Assembly: GCF_026210795.1 (NCBI RefSeq)
Contig: NC_089458.1
Location: forward strand, 186,001-250,000
DNA from: Rhizophagus irregularis
Lineage: Eukaryota > Glomeromycota > Glomeromycetes > Glomerales > Glomeraceae
Length of the DNA: 64,000 nt
Direction: 5' to 3'
Each line of letters begins with the position of its first letter. Position 1 is the stretch's first letter. The translations under genes were made by a program, and so were the position numbers. A model generated the notes under the pieces. The model was not told the DNA's origin and ran no database searches. It saw only the letters and a list, made by a program, of their open reading frames with translations. Positions 62,058 through 64,000 of the stretch are shown here, piece by piece.

Positions 62058-63020
62058 CAGTCAACTCTCTTTATAGTCACACATTTGGGACAGTCCATAT
62101 TTGGTGATTATAAAGAGATGTGACTATATAAAAAATTTCTTATATTTGTATATCATAATTCCGGCCAAAAATTAACATAATTTTAGCCAGAATTATACTT
62201 AAAACTTTATTGTATCGTAACTTCGCCAATATTAATCGTAGAGAGATGATCTTACCGCCATTCGATTCGTCTTGATGAGACGGTTCTAATGGTATAAAAT
62301 ATATCAAAATCTAATCACTAGATTAATTTCCGAAATTAAAAAAATATTAATGGTTTTTGTGTAATAACTCTGCCAATATTGATCCTAGAAAGACGATCTT
62401 ACTACCATTCGATTCGTCTTGATGAGACGAATCTAATGGTATAAGATACATCGAAATCCAATCACTAGATCGAATTTCCAAAATTAAAAAATATTAAATG
62501 GTTTTTAAGTAATAACTCCGTCAATATTGATCACAGAGAGATGGAGCTTACCACCATTCGATTCGTCTCGATGAGGCGATTCCAACGAGCTATAAATCGT
62601 CTTTTTACAATCACTAGGTACTGAGAAATCTAGCAAAATGTTAAATGGCGCAGTAAACGTAAATCAAGAAATATTATAATGCCGATGTTTAACATTTTGT
62701 TGAATAACTCGTCGGCCAGTGATCTGAAAAGGATAAAACTACCACCATTCGATTCATCTCAGTGAGACGATTCTAACAAGCTATGATACATCTTTGTACG
62801 ATTATTAGATGCCAAGTTATTTAATATATTCTTTATATAACTGTGATTATAAACGGTTCTTTTTAATATAAGATTTTTGAGGATAGGTGTGATAGTGACT
62901 ATAAATAGATTGTGACTATATAGGATAGATTTTAATAATAAAGTGTTTTGAACATTCAACTGGTGTGACTATATAGTAGAATGTAACTATAATGGGAGTG
63001 ACTATAGAGGGAGTTGACTG
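62058..63020. mobile_element. pogo/Tc1-mariner-like non-autonomous element (963 bp)
   Basis: Left end CAGTCAACTCTCTTTATAGT and right end ACTATAGAGGGAGTTGACTG are inverted copies flanked by TA on both sides (62056-62057, 63021-63022), the target of Tc1/mariner/pogo elements. Ignoring it, the LINE C-terminus reads WINRLDV and then, past one TAA, KQKEKKRRLKINLKKVKENL. The interior is the tandem repeat at 62215-62820. No transposase. Confidence 0.85.
62215..62820. repeat. About 140-170-bp tandem repeat, four copies, inside the pogo-like element
   Basis: Each copy has GTAATAACTCTGCCAATATT, a GATCYTAGAGAGATGATCTT-like part, ACCGCCATTCGATTCGTCTT, GATGAGACGATTCTAATG and an ATCACTAGATY part followed by AAAATATTAAATGG. 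Copies begin near 62215, 62360, 62508 and 62699. A related single copy lies at 6930-7045. Confidence 0.75.
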
Positions 63021-63538
63021 TATAGATGTTTAAAACAAAAAGAAAAAAAAAAGGAGATTAAAAATTAATCTTAAGAAAGTTAAAGAAAATCTTAATGAAG
63101 ATAAATATATTGATCCTAATAGAAAACTTAATCAACTTAACCTTTTCAGTGGTTTAGAAAGTTTACAATCAAATTTATATTTTGGAATGAATATGCAGGA
63201 TTTTATAGTTTTAGTTAACTATGCTTTGCTCTTTTTTTATTAATTAGGGAGGTATGTAGTTGACTGATGGTCAGTAGTTAAAAGGAGGTGAAATAAAAAA
63301 TTAATTTTATCCTAGGAGTCAGGTTTTTAGAGCAAGGTTGATAGAACGTCTTAAATGTATGTTACTATAGTAAGTCTCAAATCCAGTTTAAAACTTATAA
63401 AAGAAACTAGTTGGTTAGTATTCATTAGTTTAGAATCTAGTACCTGCAACTATTATTATAAAATTTTGTATATTTGTATGGTTCATTACAATTTATCGTT
63501 AATAAAAAATAAAAAATAAAAAATAAAAAGACAAATCA

Positions 63539-64000
63539 GCCCATATATAGAGTACAAATTATGATCTCATGTAGTCGCAATTTTTTGAAGTAAGGAAATT
63601 TTTATAAATCACCAAAATTAAGCATTTCTATAATAAAAAAAAGGGTGCTTAATTTCAGAAGTATATGGTAGGTTCAATATTAAAATTTTTAAAAATTGCT
63701 ATGGTGCCAGAAGTCTATATTTGACAATCACGTGATTTTGTTTCAATTTTCTGAGAACTGAACCCTGAATCACATGACTCAAAATCGACCAATAAAATCC
63801 GAGATTTGAAATTTCAATTAGATTTTTACACGTAAAAACGTTATGTGTTTTCATTTTAATTTTAATTTCACTGTAGGAAAATGACACTTTTCAGCAACAT
63901 GAAAGCAGTTAATACTGCTATAAAAGTTATACCAGTCAACCATAAAAGCAGTTAAGTATGTAAAATATGCATTAATTAATGCCTTTATTATTAATATGTA
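63539..64000. other. Sequence after the LINE; no further gene supported
   Basis: The first 40 bp continue the frame of the interrupted nuclease-like gene. The rest is AT-rich, with AATCACGTGATTTTG near 63727 and the direct repeat AAAGCAGTTAA (63902, 63945). Confidence 0.45.

Larger units (their letters stand above)
58932..63528 (+). mobile_element. 5'-truncated LINE with three nested DNA-transposon insertions
   Basis: Flanked by the 10-bp duplication AGACAAATCA (58922-58931, 63529-63538), with a (TAAAAAA)n tail at 63503-63528. It starts near the end of the reverse-transcriptase domain (FVLNQAKSEVKKLIENIKHK, QYVFNALIIPTIEYRAQVTI) and runs through IMTLRLKQLQNKFWIEDN. RNase H follows (KFEIYTDGSVRD, SSNKAELL joined to AVISALIVLP, EVTIYTDSNNVI, FIKVKRHSDNYFNNYIDEF). 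A zinc-finger-like segment WKCSFYEQCDETFDHM and the C-terminal NFWINRL close the protein. Several in-frame stops (59119, 59186, 59249 and others) show it is inactive. It belongs to the same type as the LINE at 24950. Confidence 0.85.

Noticed and set aside
1..64000. tRNA or rRNA genes
   Set aside because: Scanned for T-arm and B-box-like strings such as GGTTCAAATCC; only isolated partial matches within repeats, none with a cloverleaf.

Overview
The window is about 64 kb of very AT-rich eukaryotic DNA with spliceosomal introns, compact fungal-type host genes and a heavy load of transposable elements. A WOPR-domain transcription factor and a fungal-type UBP2 point to a fungus. A Crinkler-type gene, LINEs with RNase H and a FAR1/MULE-type transposase relic resemble what is known from arbuscular mycorrhizal fungi (Glomeromycotina, Rhizophagus-like). 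That placement is inference; no rRNA or tRNA gene was found to confirm it.

Layout. (1) 690-6849 holds two intact, divergently transcribed host genes: a multi-exon UBP2-like ubiquitin protease on the minus strand, containing what reads as a U12-type AT-AC intron, and a two-exon exopolyphosphatase (PPX1-like) on the plus strand. They share a 315-bp promoter with a CACGTG box. (2) 6850-15400 is repeats, one unrecognised multi-exon gene relic and a 1.6-kb hAT-like element. (3) 15518-17723 is a seven-exon Lines-homolog gene. (4) 17724-24900 is almost entirely repeats, including arrays of about 120-bp units that each look like a tiny exon between splice sites. (5) 24935-33150 carries a 5'-truncated LINE with 15-bp target duplication, MITEs, a MULE relic and a Crinkler-family gene with two homopolymer frameshifts. 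(6) 33160-37549 is bounded by 38-bp inverted repeats and contains a broken Myb/SANT-like gene and a second hAT-like element. (7) 37550-39440 is a LINE ORF1-like relic carrying a 155-bp MITE. (8) 41599-42732 is an intact WOPR regulator, followed upstream by about 14.5 kb of DNA without a supported gene but dense in poly(dA:dT) tracts. (9) 57272-63540 is a nested set: a broken bromodomain gene, then a PD-(D/E)XK nuclease-like gene interrupted by a 4.6-kb LINE, which itself carries three DNA-transposon insertions.

The best-supported structural results are internal: several insertions have exact or near-exact target duplications, and four of them interrupt reading frames that rejoin when the insert is ignored. 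The most unusual items are the AT-AC intron, two hAT-like elements with matching ends but unrelated interiors, and the exon-like tandem arrays. Exon borders were placed by eye from splice consensus and family conservation.
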